Position numbers and translations under genes: made by a program
Source of the DNA: JAWLAT01 sp041395325
GTDB taxonomy: Bacteria > Pseudomonadota > Gammaproteobacteria > Xanthomonadales > SZUA-5
Direction: 5' to 3'
Length of the DNA stretch: 64,000 nucleotides
Assembly: GCA_041395325.1 (NCBI GenBank)
Contig: JAWLAT010000020.1
Location: 1 to 64,000, forward strand
Shown: positions 18,900 through 28,022 of the stretch, piece by piece
How positions within the stretch are numbered: the stretch's first letter is position 1
How the letters are laid out: every line of letters starts with the position of its first letter
The notes under the pieces: generated by a model
What the model was told of the DNA's origin: nothing
The model's database searches: none
The model's input: the letters and a program-made list of their open reading frames with translations, nothing else

Positions 18900-20696
18900 A
18901 TGAGAAGCCTGAGTCTGACCGCGGCGCTGACCCTGGCGCTGTATGCGCCAGCGAATTGTCTGGCCTTCTCCGCCGACGATCTGCTGCTGCAGGGCATGAG
19001 TTCGCTGCCGGCCTATCTGTACGATCCCGACAGCAGCCAGATCCCGCGGCGCCGACCGGGTCATCCGGTGCCAGAACGCCGCGAAGCAGAGATCATCAAT
19101 CCGGACAATGTGGAGCCCGCGCCGATCGACGCAGTCGGCGAGTTCGTCCCGGTACCGGATCGCTGGCGCATCATGGAATCGCTGGGCTTCAAGTTCCCCT
19201 GGTACGACCCCTACAACCAGAACGTCTGGAAGGGCGACAAGCCGATCCACGGGGACGACTGGTTCCTCTCGCTGCTGGCGATCTCGGACACCATCATGGA
19301 GCCGCGCAGCGTGCCCACCCCGGTGGGTCCACAGTCGAGCCTGAATCCCGGCGCCATCGACATCTTCAGCGGCCCGGACCAGACCATCTTTGCCTCCACG
19401 CTGCTGGCCGGCATCGTCTATTTCAAGGGCGACACGGTGTTCAAGCCGCCCGAATGGGAATACCGACTGACGCTGGCTTTCAACTACAACCGCGTCGATG
19501 TCGATGATGTGCGCGCATTGGAGATCGATCCGCGCGGCGGCAACACCCGCATCGATGGTTTCTTCGCGGTGCAGGAAGCCTTCGTCGACAAGCATCTGAC
19601 CGACGTCAGCTCGCGCTATGACTTCGATGCAATCCGCCTCGGCATCCAGCCCTTTTCCACCGATTTCCGTGGCTTTCTGTTCCAGGACTTGCAGTTCGGC
19701 GTGCGCCTGTTCGGCAATCGCGACAACAACCGCAAGCAGTACAACCTGGCCTGGTTCCGGCGCGTCGAAAAGGACACCAACTCCGGCCTGAACGACATCG
19801 AAGCCGGCCTGCGCGACGACGACACCTTCGTCGCCAACTACTACTGGCAGGACTTTGGTTTCCTTGGCCTGACCTCGCAATGGACGGTGGTCTACAACCG
19901 CAACCGCGATACGGACTTCTTCTTCGACGAGAACGGCTTCATCGCCCGACCGGCATCGCTCGGTCTGGAAAAGCCGCGTGAATACTCGGTCTACTACTTC
20001 GGCTACAACGTCGACGGCAAGATTGACTGGCTCAACATCAGCGGCAGCTTCTATTACGCCCACGGCAAGAATGACGCCGTCTTCGTCGAGCGTGAGACCG
20101 ACGTCCGCGCTGGCTTCGCGGCGCTGGAGCTGTCGCGCGATTTCGACTGGATCCGCCCGCGGCTGTCATTGCTGTGGGCCAGCGGCGACAGCGATCCCTA
20201 TGACGGCGAAAGCAACGGATTCGATGCGATCTTCGAGAACCCGATCTTCGCCGGTGCCGATACCAGCTACTGGATCCGCCAGAACCAGCCCTTCGTCGGT
20301 GGTGGTGGCGTCACCCTGGCCGGCCGCAACGGCATCCTGCCGTCGCTGCGTTCGAGCAAGGAACTGGGTCAGTCGAACTTTGACAACCCCGGTATCCGCC
20401 TGGTCGGTATCGGTGCCGATTTCGACCTGACCCCGGAATCGCGTGTCTCGGTCAATCTGAACAAGTACTGGTTCGACGACACCGCCACGCTGGAAGTGGC
20501 ACGCAATCAGGGGCCGGTCGACAAGTCCCTGGGCACTGACCTTTCGGTGGCCTGGATCTGGCGGCCATTCATGACACAGAACATCGTGATTCGCCTGTCC
20601 GGCGCGGTGCTGGATCCGGGCCGCGGTCTGGCCGACCTGTATGGCGACGATGATCGCTACTACTCGGTCCTGGGCAACTTCATCTTCACCTACTGA
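18900..20696 (+). CDS. Outer-membrane beta-barrel protein of the redox operon
   Basis: A 598-residue protein with a Sec signal (MRSLSLTAALTLALYAPANC, then LAFSA), a soluble N-terminal region rich in Pro, and alternating-residue amphipathic strands from about residue 170 to the end (for example EYRLTLAFNYNRVDV, SQWTVVYNRN, EYSVYYFGYNVDG). The final residues NFIFTY end in an aromatic residue, the usual signal for BAM-mediated barrel assembly. No heme motif is present. It is shorter than MtrB-type porins (around 700 residues) and I see no clear sequence match to them; an alginate-export-like barrel is an alternative. It may hold a cytochrome in the outer membrane, which is inferred from its place between the two decaheme genes. 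Confidence 0.7.
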   Translation: MRSLSLTAALTLALYAPANCLAFSADDLLLQGMSSLPAYLYDPDSSQIPRRRPGHPVPERREAEIINPDNVEPAPIDAVGEFVPVPDRWRIMESLGFKFPWYDPYNQNVWKGDKPIHGDDWFLSLLAISDTIMEPRSVPTPVGPQSSLNPGAIDIFSGPDQTIFASTLLAGIVYFKGDTVFKPPEWEYRLTLAFNYNRVDVDDVRALEIDPRGGNTRIDGFFAVQEAFVDKHLTDVSSRYDFDAIRLGIQPFSTDFRGFLFQDLQFGVRLFGNRDNNRKQYNLAWFRRVEKDTNSGLNDIEAGLRDDDTFVANYYWQDFGFLGLTSQWTVVYNRNRDTDFFFDENGFIARPASLGLEKPREYSVYYFGYNVDGKIDWLNISGSFYYAHGKNDAVFVERETDVRAGFAALELSRDFDWIRPRLSLLWASGDSDPYDGESNGFDAIFENPIFAGADTSYWIRQNQPFVGGGGVTLAGRNGILPSLRSSKELGQSNFDNPGIRLVGIGADFDLTPESRVSVNLNKYWFDDTATLEVARNQGPVDKSLGTDLSVAWIWRPFMTQNIVIRLSGAVLDPGRGLADLYGDDDRYYSVLGNFIFTY

Positions 20697-20730
20697 TGCC
20701 GCATCGAGGATGGTGCAGCGGAGTGGCAGC

Positions 20731-23700
20731 ATGAACAACAAATGGCTTCTCCCCCTGGCAGCGTGCACGCTGGCGCTGCTCGTCTCACCGCTCTGGGCCG
20801 CCGAGGCCGAGAAGCCGGTCGAGCGCGAGTACGTGACCGCGCCCGCCGCACCGCATTCGCAGACCTGGGAACAGGCTGATGCGAAGAGTGCCGGTTGTCT
20901 CAGCTGCCACGCCGGCACCGATGAGAAGACCATGCACGCTTCCCGCGCCGTGGTCCTCGGCTGCACGGACTGCCACGGCGGCAATGCCGATGTCTGGAAA
21001 CCGGACGGCATCGAAGGTGTGCCGCTGATCGAAGCCCATCATGGCGACGGTCACGATGACGACCACGGTGGCGGCCATGGTGAGGAGCACGGGCCACCGC
21101 GCAGCTACGAGCCGTCGTATTTCAACGCGATGGAGAGCGCCCACGTGGCGCCTCGTTACGTCGAACGCTGGGAGTATCCGAAGTCAGCCAATCCCAAGCG
21201 CACCTATGCCTGGCTCAACGACGAAGCGCCAGAGTTCGTTCGCTTCATCAATCCCAGCGACCTGCGCATCGCCGATGAAGCCTGCGGCGCTTGCCATCAG
21301 AACATCATCGAAGCGGCCAAGCGCAGCATCATGGCGACCAGCGCGATGCTCTGGGGCGGGGCGGCGTACAACAACGGCATCCTGCCCTACAAGCGTTACA
21401 TCCTTGGTGAGGGCTATACCCGCGACGGCAAGCCAGCCGCGATCACCCCGCTGGTCGAACCCACGGAGCAGATGAAGAAGCAGGGTGCGTTGGGCCAGCT
21501 GGCGCCGCTACCGGCCTGGGAAGTGGTCCCTCCGGCTGACATCTTCCGCGTCTTTGAGCGTGGCGGCCGCAACATCAACACGACCTTCCCCGAAACCGGA
21601 CTGCCCAATTCGCTCGGTCTGATTCAGCGACTGGAAGAACCTGGTCGGCCGGACCTGCGGCAGTCCAATCGTGGCCCCGGCACCGGCCAGCGGGTTGCGA
21701 TCCCGGTGTTGAACATCCTGAAGACGCGACTGAACGACCCGAACATGTGGTTCCTGGGCACCAACGATCAGCCGGGCGACTATCGCCAGTCTGGCTGCGC
21801 GGCTTGTCATGTGCCCTATGCGAACGATCGTGATGTACGCCATTCGGGCCAGTACGCGCAGTTCGGCCACGATGGCACCACCCAAACCGGCGATCCCACC
21901 ATTCCCAAGGATGAATCGGGGCATCCGCTCCAGCACGCCTTCACGCGGGCCATCCCGACCAGCACCTGCATGATCTGCCACATGCATCAGCCGAACATGT
22001 TCATCAACACCTTCCTCGGCTACATCATGTGGGACTACGAGTCCGATGCTCCGTCCATGTGGCCGGAGCAGCAGCACTATCCGGACGCCGAAGAGCAGCG
22101 CCGAACGCTGGATCGCAATCCGGAGGAAGCTTCAATCCGCGGCAAATGGCGCGATCTGGACTTTCTCAAGCAGGTCAGCGACATGAATCCGCAGCTGACC
22201 GACACCCAGTTCGCCGACTATCACGGTCACGGCTGGAACTTCCGCGCCATCTACAAGCGTGATCGCAAGGGCAATTTGCTCGACCCGGTCGGCAACATCG
22301 TCGCCGATGACGATCCGAAGAAGTTCGAGAAAGCGGTGCACATGTCCAGCATCCACGTCGATCTGGGCATGCACTGCGTCGACTGCCACTTCGCCCAGGA
22401 CATGCACGGTAACGGCCATGTCGTCGGCGAGGTGATGGCGGGCGTAGAGATCACCTGCAAGGATTGCCACGGCACTCCGGACGCCTACCCGACGCTGCGG
22501 ACCACCGGTCCGATGGCCGCGCCCGAGGGCCGCGACCTGGCCAATCTGCGCAATCCGGATGGCAAGCGCCGCTTCGAGTGGGTCGGCGGCAAGCTGATCC
22601 AGCGTTCGCTGCTCAACCCCGGTCTGGAATGGGAGATGAGCCTGGTCAAGGACACCTCGGACCCCTTGTCACCGGCCTACAACGCGCTGGCCGATCGCGC
22701 CCATACGATGTCGCGAAATCCCGCTACCCAGGCTTTTGGCAACGATGTCGCCAAGGAAGACCGGGCGCACGGCGAGGACACGATGCTCTGCTACAGCTGC
22801 CACACCAGCTGGACCACCAGCTGCGGCGGTTGCCATCTGCCGATTCAGGCCAACTGGAAGACAGAGCGCAAGCACTACGAGGGCAAGTTCACCCGCAACT
22901 ACGCCACCTATAACCCGCAGGTGACGCGAGACGACGTCTTCATGCTGACGCGCCATGGCGAGATCAAGGACTTCGCCATCGCACCGCTGCGGTCCAGTTC
23001 GGCGCTGGTGCTGTCCAGCACCAACATCAATCGCGAGCGAATCTACATCCAGCAGCCTCCCATCGCCGCCTCCGGCTACAGCTCGCAGGCGATGGCGCCG
23101 CACTATCCGCATACCGAGCGTCGTACCGAAACCAAGACCTGCACCGACTGCCATCTGAGTCAGGCCAACGACAACAACGCGATCATGGCGCAGCTGTTGG
23201 GCCAGGGCACCAAATTCATGGACTTCCTCGGCTTCAACGCCTGGGTCGGCGGCGAAGGCGAGATCAGCGCGGTACGCGTCACCGAGTGGGAAGAACCGCA
23301 GGCCGTGGTCGGCAGCTATCTACACCGCTACGCCTATCCGGACTGGTTCAACGATCACCTGCGCAATGATCAGGTGCTGCAGGAGGGATACAGCCATCGC
23401 GCCGGCGAGGCCAACTGCATCCAGCTGCGTGGCGAGTATGTCTTTGTCGCCGAAGGCAGCCGAGGCTTCCGCGTCTACGACGCCGCGAGTGTGGCCAACA
23501 AGGGCTTCTCGCAGCGCATCATCACCGCGCCCTTCTCGCCGCTCGGTCAGGACACTCGGGTGAAGTCGCGCAACGCGACCTGCGTCGCGCTGGCCACTAC
23601 CCAACCTGTGCAGCCGTCGCGCAATCAGGGCGAGCTGATGCGGGACATCAACCTCGAGCAGCCGCATCATCCAATCTACAACTACGCTTTCGTGACGGAC

Positions 23701-24672
23701 AGCGAAGAGGGCCTGATCCTCGTCGACATCGACACGCTGCACGACTTCGAACCGCGCAACAACTTCCTCGAGCGGGCGCTGACCTGGAACGAGAACGGCG
23801 TGCTGAACGGCGCGACTCACCTGTCGATTGCCGGCTATTGGTTCTACGTCGCCACACCGCGTGGTCTGGTCGTGCTGAACATGAACGACCCGCTGTCGCC
23901 ACAGTATGTGACGACGCTGGATCTGGGAGATGTCCGCGCCAGTCAGCGGCAGTTCCGCTATCTGTTCGTGACCACCTCGCGTGGTCTGCAGGTGGTCGAT
24001 GTCACCCACCCGGAACAGCCGGTGGTGCTCAACGACGCGATTGTGCCGATCGCCGACGCCCACAAGCTGCACGTGGCCCGCACCTTCGCCTACGTCGCTG
24101 CCGGCGCTGAGGGGCTGGTCATCATTGATGTGACGCGCCCCACCCAGCCGGTCCTGTATCGCAAGTACAACGCCGAAGGTCAGATCAGCGACGCCCGCGA
24201 TGTCACCGTCGCCAGCACCAACGCGTCGCTCTTCGCCTATGTGGCCGATGGCGTCAATGGACTCAAGGTGGTTCAGCTCACCAGTCCCGAACTGCAGCCG
24301 AAGTTCTACGGCTACAGCCCGGATCCGAATCCCTGGCTGATTGCCCGCTACCCGACCAAACATGCGGCACTGTCACTGTCGCGCGCGCTGGAGCGCGACC
24401 GGGCCGTCGACGAAACTGGGGGCCAGGTCGCCATCCTGGGCCGTGTTGGTGCTCGCCCGTTCAACCTGCAGGAACAGAACGCCTTCTATCTGGACGACAG
24501 CGGGCAACCCTGGTTCGTAACCGATGAAGTCGAAGGTGAGCGCGGCATCGTCTCGCCAACCTTGCCCATCCTGCCCAACCGGCTCGGCGACCGTCACATC
24601 GACCCGGATCAGGCCAAGCCGGCGGACGCGCATCCGGCCCACGACAGCCACGGCGCCGAAACGCATCATTGA
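20731..24672 (+). CDS. Exported decaheme cytochrome c with His-rich segment and C-terminal LVIVD-type propeller
   Basis: A 1313-residue protein with a cleavable leader (MNNKWLLPLAACTLALLVSP, then LWAA). Residues 56-810 carry ten CXXCH sites: CLSCH, CTDCH, CGACH, CAACH, CMICH, CVDCH, CKDCH, CYSCH, CGGCH and CTDCH. Between hemes 2 and 3 lies a run of His, Asp and Gly (about residues 103-120, including GHDDDHGGGHGEEHG), and the C-terminus is also His-rich. From about residue 900 there are repeated strands of the LVIVD kind (YVFVAEGSRGFRVYD, YAFVTDSEEGLILVDI, FAYVAAGAEGLVIIDV, FAYVADGVNGLKVVQL), forming a predicted beta-propeller. No lipobox is seen, so it is periplasmic, barrel-bound or secreted. 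It is the last gene of the operon, before a terminator. Terminal electron transfer at or near the cell surface is the best guess. Confidence 0.85.
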   Translation: MNNKWLLPLAACTLALLVSPLWAAEAEKPVEREYVTAPAAPHSQTWEQADAKSAGCLSCHAGTDEKTMHASRAVVLGCTDCHGGNADVWKPDGIEGVPLIEAHHGDGHDDDHGGGHGEEHGPPRSYEPSYFNAMESAHVAPRYVERWEYPKSANPKRTYAWLNDEAPEFVRFINPSDLRIADEACGACHQNIIEAAKRSIMATSAMLWGGAAYNNGILPYKRYILGEGYTRDGKPAAITPLVEPTEQMKKQGALGQLAPLPAWEVVPPADIFRVFERGGRNINTTFPETGLPNSLGLIQRLEEPGRPDLRQSNRGPGTGQRVAIPVLNILKTRLNDPNMWFLGTNDQPGDYRQSGCAACHVPYANDRDVRHSGQYAQFGHDGTTQTGDPTIPKDESGHPLQHAFTRAIPTSTCMICHMHQPNMFINTFLGYIMWDYESDAPSMWPEQQHYPDAEEQRRTLDRNPEEASIRGKWRDLDFLKQVSDMNPQLTDTQFADYHGHGWNFRAIYKRDRKGNLLDPVGNIVADDDPKKFEKAVHMSSIHVDLGMHCVDCHFAQDMHGNGHVVGEVMAGVEITCKDCHGTPDAYPTLRTTGPMAAPEGRDLANLRNPDGKRRFEWVGGKLIQRSLLNPGLEWEMSLVKDTSDPLSPAYNALADRAHTMSRNPATQAFGNDVAKEDRAHGEDTMLCYSCHTSWTTSCGGCHLPIQANWKTERKHYEGKFTRNYATYNPQVTRDDVFMLTRHGEIKDFAIAPLRSSSALVLSSTNINRERIYIQQPPIAASGYSSQAMAPHYPHTERRTETKTCTDCHLSQANDNNAIMAQLLGQGTKFMDFLGFNAWVGGEGEISAVRVTEWEEPQAVVGSYLHRYAYPDWFNDHLRNDQVLQEGYSHRAGEANCIQLRGEYVFVAEGSRGFRVYDAASVANKGFSQRIITAPFSPLGQDTRVKSRNATCVALATTQPVQPSRNQGELMRDINLEQPHHPIYNYAFVTDSEEGLILVDIDTLHDFEPRNNFLERALTWNENGVLNGATHLSIAGYWFYVATPRGLVVLNMNDPLSPQYVTTLDLGDVRASQRQFRYLFVTTSRGLQVVDVTHPEQPVVLNDAIVPIADAHKLHVARTFAYVAAGAEGLVIIDVTRPTQPVLYRKYNAEGQISDARDVTVASTNASLFAYVADGVNGLKVVQLTSPELQPKFYGYSPDPNPWLIARYPTKHAALSLSRALERDRAVDETGGQVAILGRVGARPFNLQEQNAFYLDDSGQPWFVTDEVEGERGIVSPTLPILPNRLGDRHIDPDQAKPADAHPAHDSHGAETHH

Positions 24673-24678
24673 AAGCAC

Positions 24679-24710
24679 GCTGCGCCCGCTCGGGCGCAGC
24701 GAGCACTTTT
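24679..24710 (+). terminator. Rho-independent terminator after the redox operon
   Basis: GCTGCGCCC (24679-24687) pairs perfectly with GGGCGCAGC (24692-24700) around a 4-base loop, and TTTT follows at 24707-24710. It lies 7 bp after the stop of the last cytochrome gene. Confidence 0.7.
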
Positions 24711-24777
24711 CCCGCGGCAGTCACGTGAGTGATTGCGCGCGCTTGCCTTCGGCGAAACCGCGTTTCATGATCTGCTG

Positions 24778-27678
24778 ATGAAGGCAACCCGGCTCCTGTG
24801 GCTGGCTGCATTGCTGATGTCGATGCCGCTGGCGCTGACAGCAGCGGCAAGCGACCCCATCGAATCTCCAGCAACCACGATTGGCGTGAATGAGCCACGC
24901 TGGTCCGGTCTGCCCTGGGTCGATCGCTACAGCCCCAGTGAACATGGGGCGATGCCAGTGAGCTTCGCCGTACAGGCCTTGCCGAACGGCGAGGTCTTCG
25001 TCGCCAACGCCGAAGGCGTTTTGCGATTGCTCGGCGGCCGTTGGGAAAGACTGGAGCTGCCCGGCCTGCAGACGGCCCGCTCGCTGGGCTGGTCTGCGGA
25101 CGCTGGTTTGTTCGTCGGCGGCTATCACCATTTCGGCCGTCTTCGCCAGGACGTCACGGGTCGCTTCGAGTTGCACGATCTGGACGAAGGCTTCTTCCCC
25201 GATCGCGTCGGTTCACCTCTGGGCGAAATCTGGGCCATTCATGTCACTCACGATGGCACCTACTTCGAAACCCGCAGCGAGATGCTCTATCTCTCGAACG
25301 ATGGAGCCCACCATCGATTCAAGATGAGTCACCCGATCGACCGGAGCTTTCTGCTGGACGACGGCTTGTGGATCCACGACGAAGGCGATCAACTCAGTCG
25401 CCTGCGTGGCGTCGACCTGCAGCAAACAGGAGAGAAGATTCCCGCCCTGACCCATCTGTGGCGTGGCGCCGATGGTCAACTCCGGGCACTGGCCAGCGAA
25501 CGGGGCTTCATTCGCATCCAGAGTGATGGCCAATGGTCTCCGCTCAGCCAAACCGACGCCAGGGCGGTCGTGAAGTCCGGTCCCTACGCCGGGCTCACGC
25601 TACCCAATGGCGACATCCTGATCGGCTGCCTGGATGGATCGCTGTACTGGTATGACCCTGATCTGACCCTGCGCCAACACTGGTCGCTGAGCCGATTCCC
25701 CATTCTGGCGATGGCCAAGGACCACGAAGACGGCCTCTGGGTCACCACAGAAGGCGAAGTGCTGCGGCTCGACCTGCGGCCGCAGTGGCGCCATTTGTCC
25801 GCCGCCAGCGGCTATGCCGGATCGCTGAACACCGGCATGAACATCGCCGAGGGCATGTTGCTGGGCACTTCGGTGGGTCTGTACCTGGATCAGGGCGGGG
25901 GCAGGATTGAACTGGTCGGTCTGGCCGGTGACGAGGTCCGGGACTTGTTGACCATCGGCGAGGACGTGCTGGTGGCCGCCTCAACCGGTGTGCAGCGCTG
26001 GTCGGGCGGAACACTGCAACCTGTCGTTGATGACGCCAATATTCTCTGGTTTCTGGCCTCGCGAGCCGATCCGCAGTTGGTCTATGCGGTCGAGGATTCC
26101 GGTTTGTTGTTGCTGGATGGTAGCGACGGCCAGTGGCGGGAGGTGGAACGCGTCGTCGATCCGGCCTATCGCTTTCAGTCCCTGGCTGAAGATCCGCAGC
26201 AACCACTGCTGTGGGCGGGGCAGATCAACGATGACCCCTTTCGCATCAGCCTGACGCCTGACCGGCGCCGGGTACTGGCGGCCGAGCGAATCAGTGAGGG
26301 CATCGATCGACCGAGCGGCACCGACAGCAATGCATTGCGCCTGGGCGAGGACATCCTGGTGGGCACACGCTCGGGCCTGCATCGCTGGATTGGCGATCGC
26401 TTCCAGCCGGCGCAACTGGGCGCACTAGAAGCGCTGACTGCTCCGCGGTTCGACGAACTGACCCTGGCTGATTGCGGGTCCGATTTGCGCTTTGCCTATA
26501 CCTCGCGCAGCTTGCTGCACTGGCTGGATCATGCTTGGCAGCCGCTGCCCTTGCCGGGCAATCGGCATGGCGTGGTTGGCATCGAATGCGCGAGCGCCGG
26601 TGGCGTTCTGATCTCCACCTGGAATGGTCTGAGCTGGTACCGGCCGTCGACTGCAGGCTTCGCCACTGAGCCGCTGCCGGTCATGCTGGATTCGGCGTGG
26701 CTGCAACCTCCGGAGGGCCCGGGACGGTTTCTGGCCTTGTCAGGCCCCTTTCCGACCATCCCTGCCGGAGCCAGCCTGCGAGTACGCTTTGCTCATCCGG
26801 CGCTGGTCGGCGGCTGGCAAGTTGAAAGTCGACTGGCACCGGTGGAAACCCAGTGGCAGACGCATGCGGCATCCGGGGAGCGCCAGCTGACGGCGCTGAC
26901 ACCAGGTCGGTATGCACTGCAGCTGCGAGCGACCGACAATGGCCAGCAGCATACGCAGATCACCGAGTTCGAGTTCCAGGTCAGTCCGCCCTGGCACCGT
27001 CAGCCCTGGGTGCAGATGAGCATCCTGGTGGCATTGCTGGTGACCGTCTGGATGCTGGCACGCTGGCGCACCCGTTCTCTGCAGGCGCGCAATCGACATT
27101 TGGAAGCCATGGTGGCTGAGCGCACACAAAGCCTGTGGCAACAGACTGCCGAACTCGAAGCCGCCAATCAAAAGCTCCAGACGCTGGCCGATCAGGACGG
27201 CCTGACCGGCGTTGCTAATCGACGGCGGCTGGACCAGGCCATGGAGCTTGCCTTCGTCGACAGTCTACGTGGCGATCATCCATTGGCGGTCCTGATGATT
27301 GATCTGGACCACTTCAAGCAGTTCAATGACACGCATGGCCATCAGCGTGGTGATGAGCGACTGTCGTCCACTGCTCGCACATTGCAGGGCGCTTTGCGCT
27401 GGCCGCGCGCCTTGCTGGCGCGCTATGGCGGGGAGGAATTCGTTGCGCTGTTGCCCGACGCCTCGCTGGGTGATGCCCAGAAGGTCGCCGACGAGCTGTT
27501 GCGAGCGGCTCGCGACATCGAGAACGCGTCGGATCGACAAACGGTCAGCATCGGTCTGGCCGAGCGCCGACTACACCGCGCCGACAGTCCCCAGGCCCTG
27601 CTGACCCTGGCTGATCAGGCGCTTTATCGGGCCAAGGCGTCCGGTCGGGATTGTGTTCAGACCGCTACCATGCGCTGA
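24778..27678 (+). CDS. Propeller-sensor diguanylate cyclase (Reg_prop / Y_Y_Y / GGDEF)
   Basis: A 966-residue protein with a signal peptide (MKATRLLWLAALLMSMPLAL, then TAAAS), then about 640 periplasmic residues with repeated two-component-regulator propeller units (EGVLRLLGGRWERL, GEVLRLDLRPQWRHL, TRSGLHRWIGDRF). A Y_Y_Y-like Ig domain (LRVRFAHPAL...YALQLRATD), one membrane helix (MSILVALLVTVWMLARW), a coiled coil and a GGDEF domain (DGLTGVANRR, ARYGGEEF) follow. The active-site motif is the functional GGEEF variant. No RxxD inhibitory site is obvious. It should make c-di-GMP in response to a periplasmic signal. An alternative TTG at 24733 would add 15 residues, but ATG 24778 fits the signal peptide. 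It lies just after the redox operon, behind the terminator. Confidence 0.88.
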   Translation: MKATRLLWLAALLMSMPLALTAAASDPIESPATTIGVNEPRWSGLPWVDRYSPSEHGAMPVSFAVQALPNGEVFVANAEGVLRLLGGRWERLELPGLQTARSLGWSADAGLFVGGYHHFGRLRQDVTGRFELHDLDEGFFPDRVGSPLGEIWAIHVTHDGTYFETRSEMLYLSNDGAHHRFKMSHPIDRSFLLDDGLWIHDEGDQLSRLRGVDLQQTGEKIPALTHLWRGADGQLRALASERGFIRIQSDGQWSPLSQTDARAVVKSGPYAGLTLPNGDILIGCLDGSLYWYDPDLTLRQHWSLSRFPILAMAKDHEDGLWVTTEGEVLRLDLRPQWRHLSAASGYAGSLNTGMNIAEGMLLGTSVGLYLDQGGGRIELVGLAGDEVRDLLTIGEDVLVAASTGVQRWSGGTLQPVVDDANILWFLASRADPQLVYAVEDSGLLLLDGSDGQWREVERVVDPAYRFQSLAEDPQQPLLWAGQINDDPFRISLTPDRRRVLAAERISEGIDRPSGTDSNALRLGEDILVGTRSGLHRWIGDRFQPAQLGALEALTAPRFDELTLADCGSDLRFAYTSRSLLHWLDHAWQPLPLPGNRHGVVGIECASAGGVLISTWNGLSWYRPSTAGFATEPLPVMLDSAWLQPPEGPGRFLALSGPFPTIPAGASLRVRFAHPALVGGWQVESRLAPVETQWQTHAASGERQLTALTPGRYALQLRATDNGQQHTQITEFEFQVSPPWHRQPWVQMSILVALLVTVWMLARWRTRSLQARNRHLEAMVAERTQSLWQQTAELEAANQKLQTLADQDGLTGVANRRRLDQAMELAFVDSLRGDHPLAVLMIDLDHFKQFNDTHGHQRGDERLSSTARTLQGALRWPRALLARYGGEEFVALLPDASLGDAQKVADELLRAARDIENASDRQTVSIGLAERRLHRADSPQALLTLADQALYRAKASGRDCVQTATMR

Positions 27679-27706
27679 TTCTCGACCAATCGTGGAGTAT
27701 GGGACG

Positions 27707-28000
27707 ATGCAACAGGAACGCTACGAGGCCGCTGCTTTTCGCCGGTTGCTGAAGCACTTGCAGACGCGCACCGATGTGCAGAACATCGACCTGATGAATC
27801 TGGCCGGCTTCTGCAGAAACTGTCTGGCCGACTGGTACCGCGAAGCGGCCAGCGACGATGGCCTGCCCATGGACAAGCAGACTGCACGCACGCTGATTTA
27901 CGGAATGCCGCCGGAGGAGTGGAAGCAGCGCTATCAACGACCTGCCACGGCCGAGGCGCTGGCACAGTTCAAGGACCCATCCAAGCCCAGCACCGAGTAG
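27707..28000 (+). CDS. DUF1244 small protein
   Basis: This 97-residue cytoplasmic protein carries the DUF1244 core: FRRLLKHLQTRTDVQNIDLMNLAGFCRNCLADWYREAA-type sequence with FCRNCL, then GMPPEEWKQRYQ. The CxxC (CRNC) may bind a metal or form a disulfide. Function is unknown. It starts 28 bp after the diguanylate cyclase stop and is probably cotranscribed with it. The longer frame upstream overlaps that gene and is not used; a GGGAC-like site precedes the ATG at 27707. Confidence 0.85.
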   Translation: MQQERYEAAAFRRLLKHLQTRTDVQNIDLMNLAGFCRNCLADWYREAASDDGLPMDKQTARTLIYGMPPEEWKQRYQRPATAEALAQFKDPSKPSTE

Positions 28001-28022
28001 AAAGCGGCGCCTGCAGAGACCT

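Noticed and set aside
18900..20696. Direct assignment of the barrel as MtrB
   Set aside because: Shorter than MtrB-type porins and no clear MtrB sequence landmark seen; left as a generic outer-membrane barrel.
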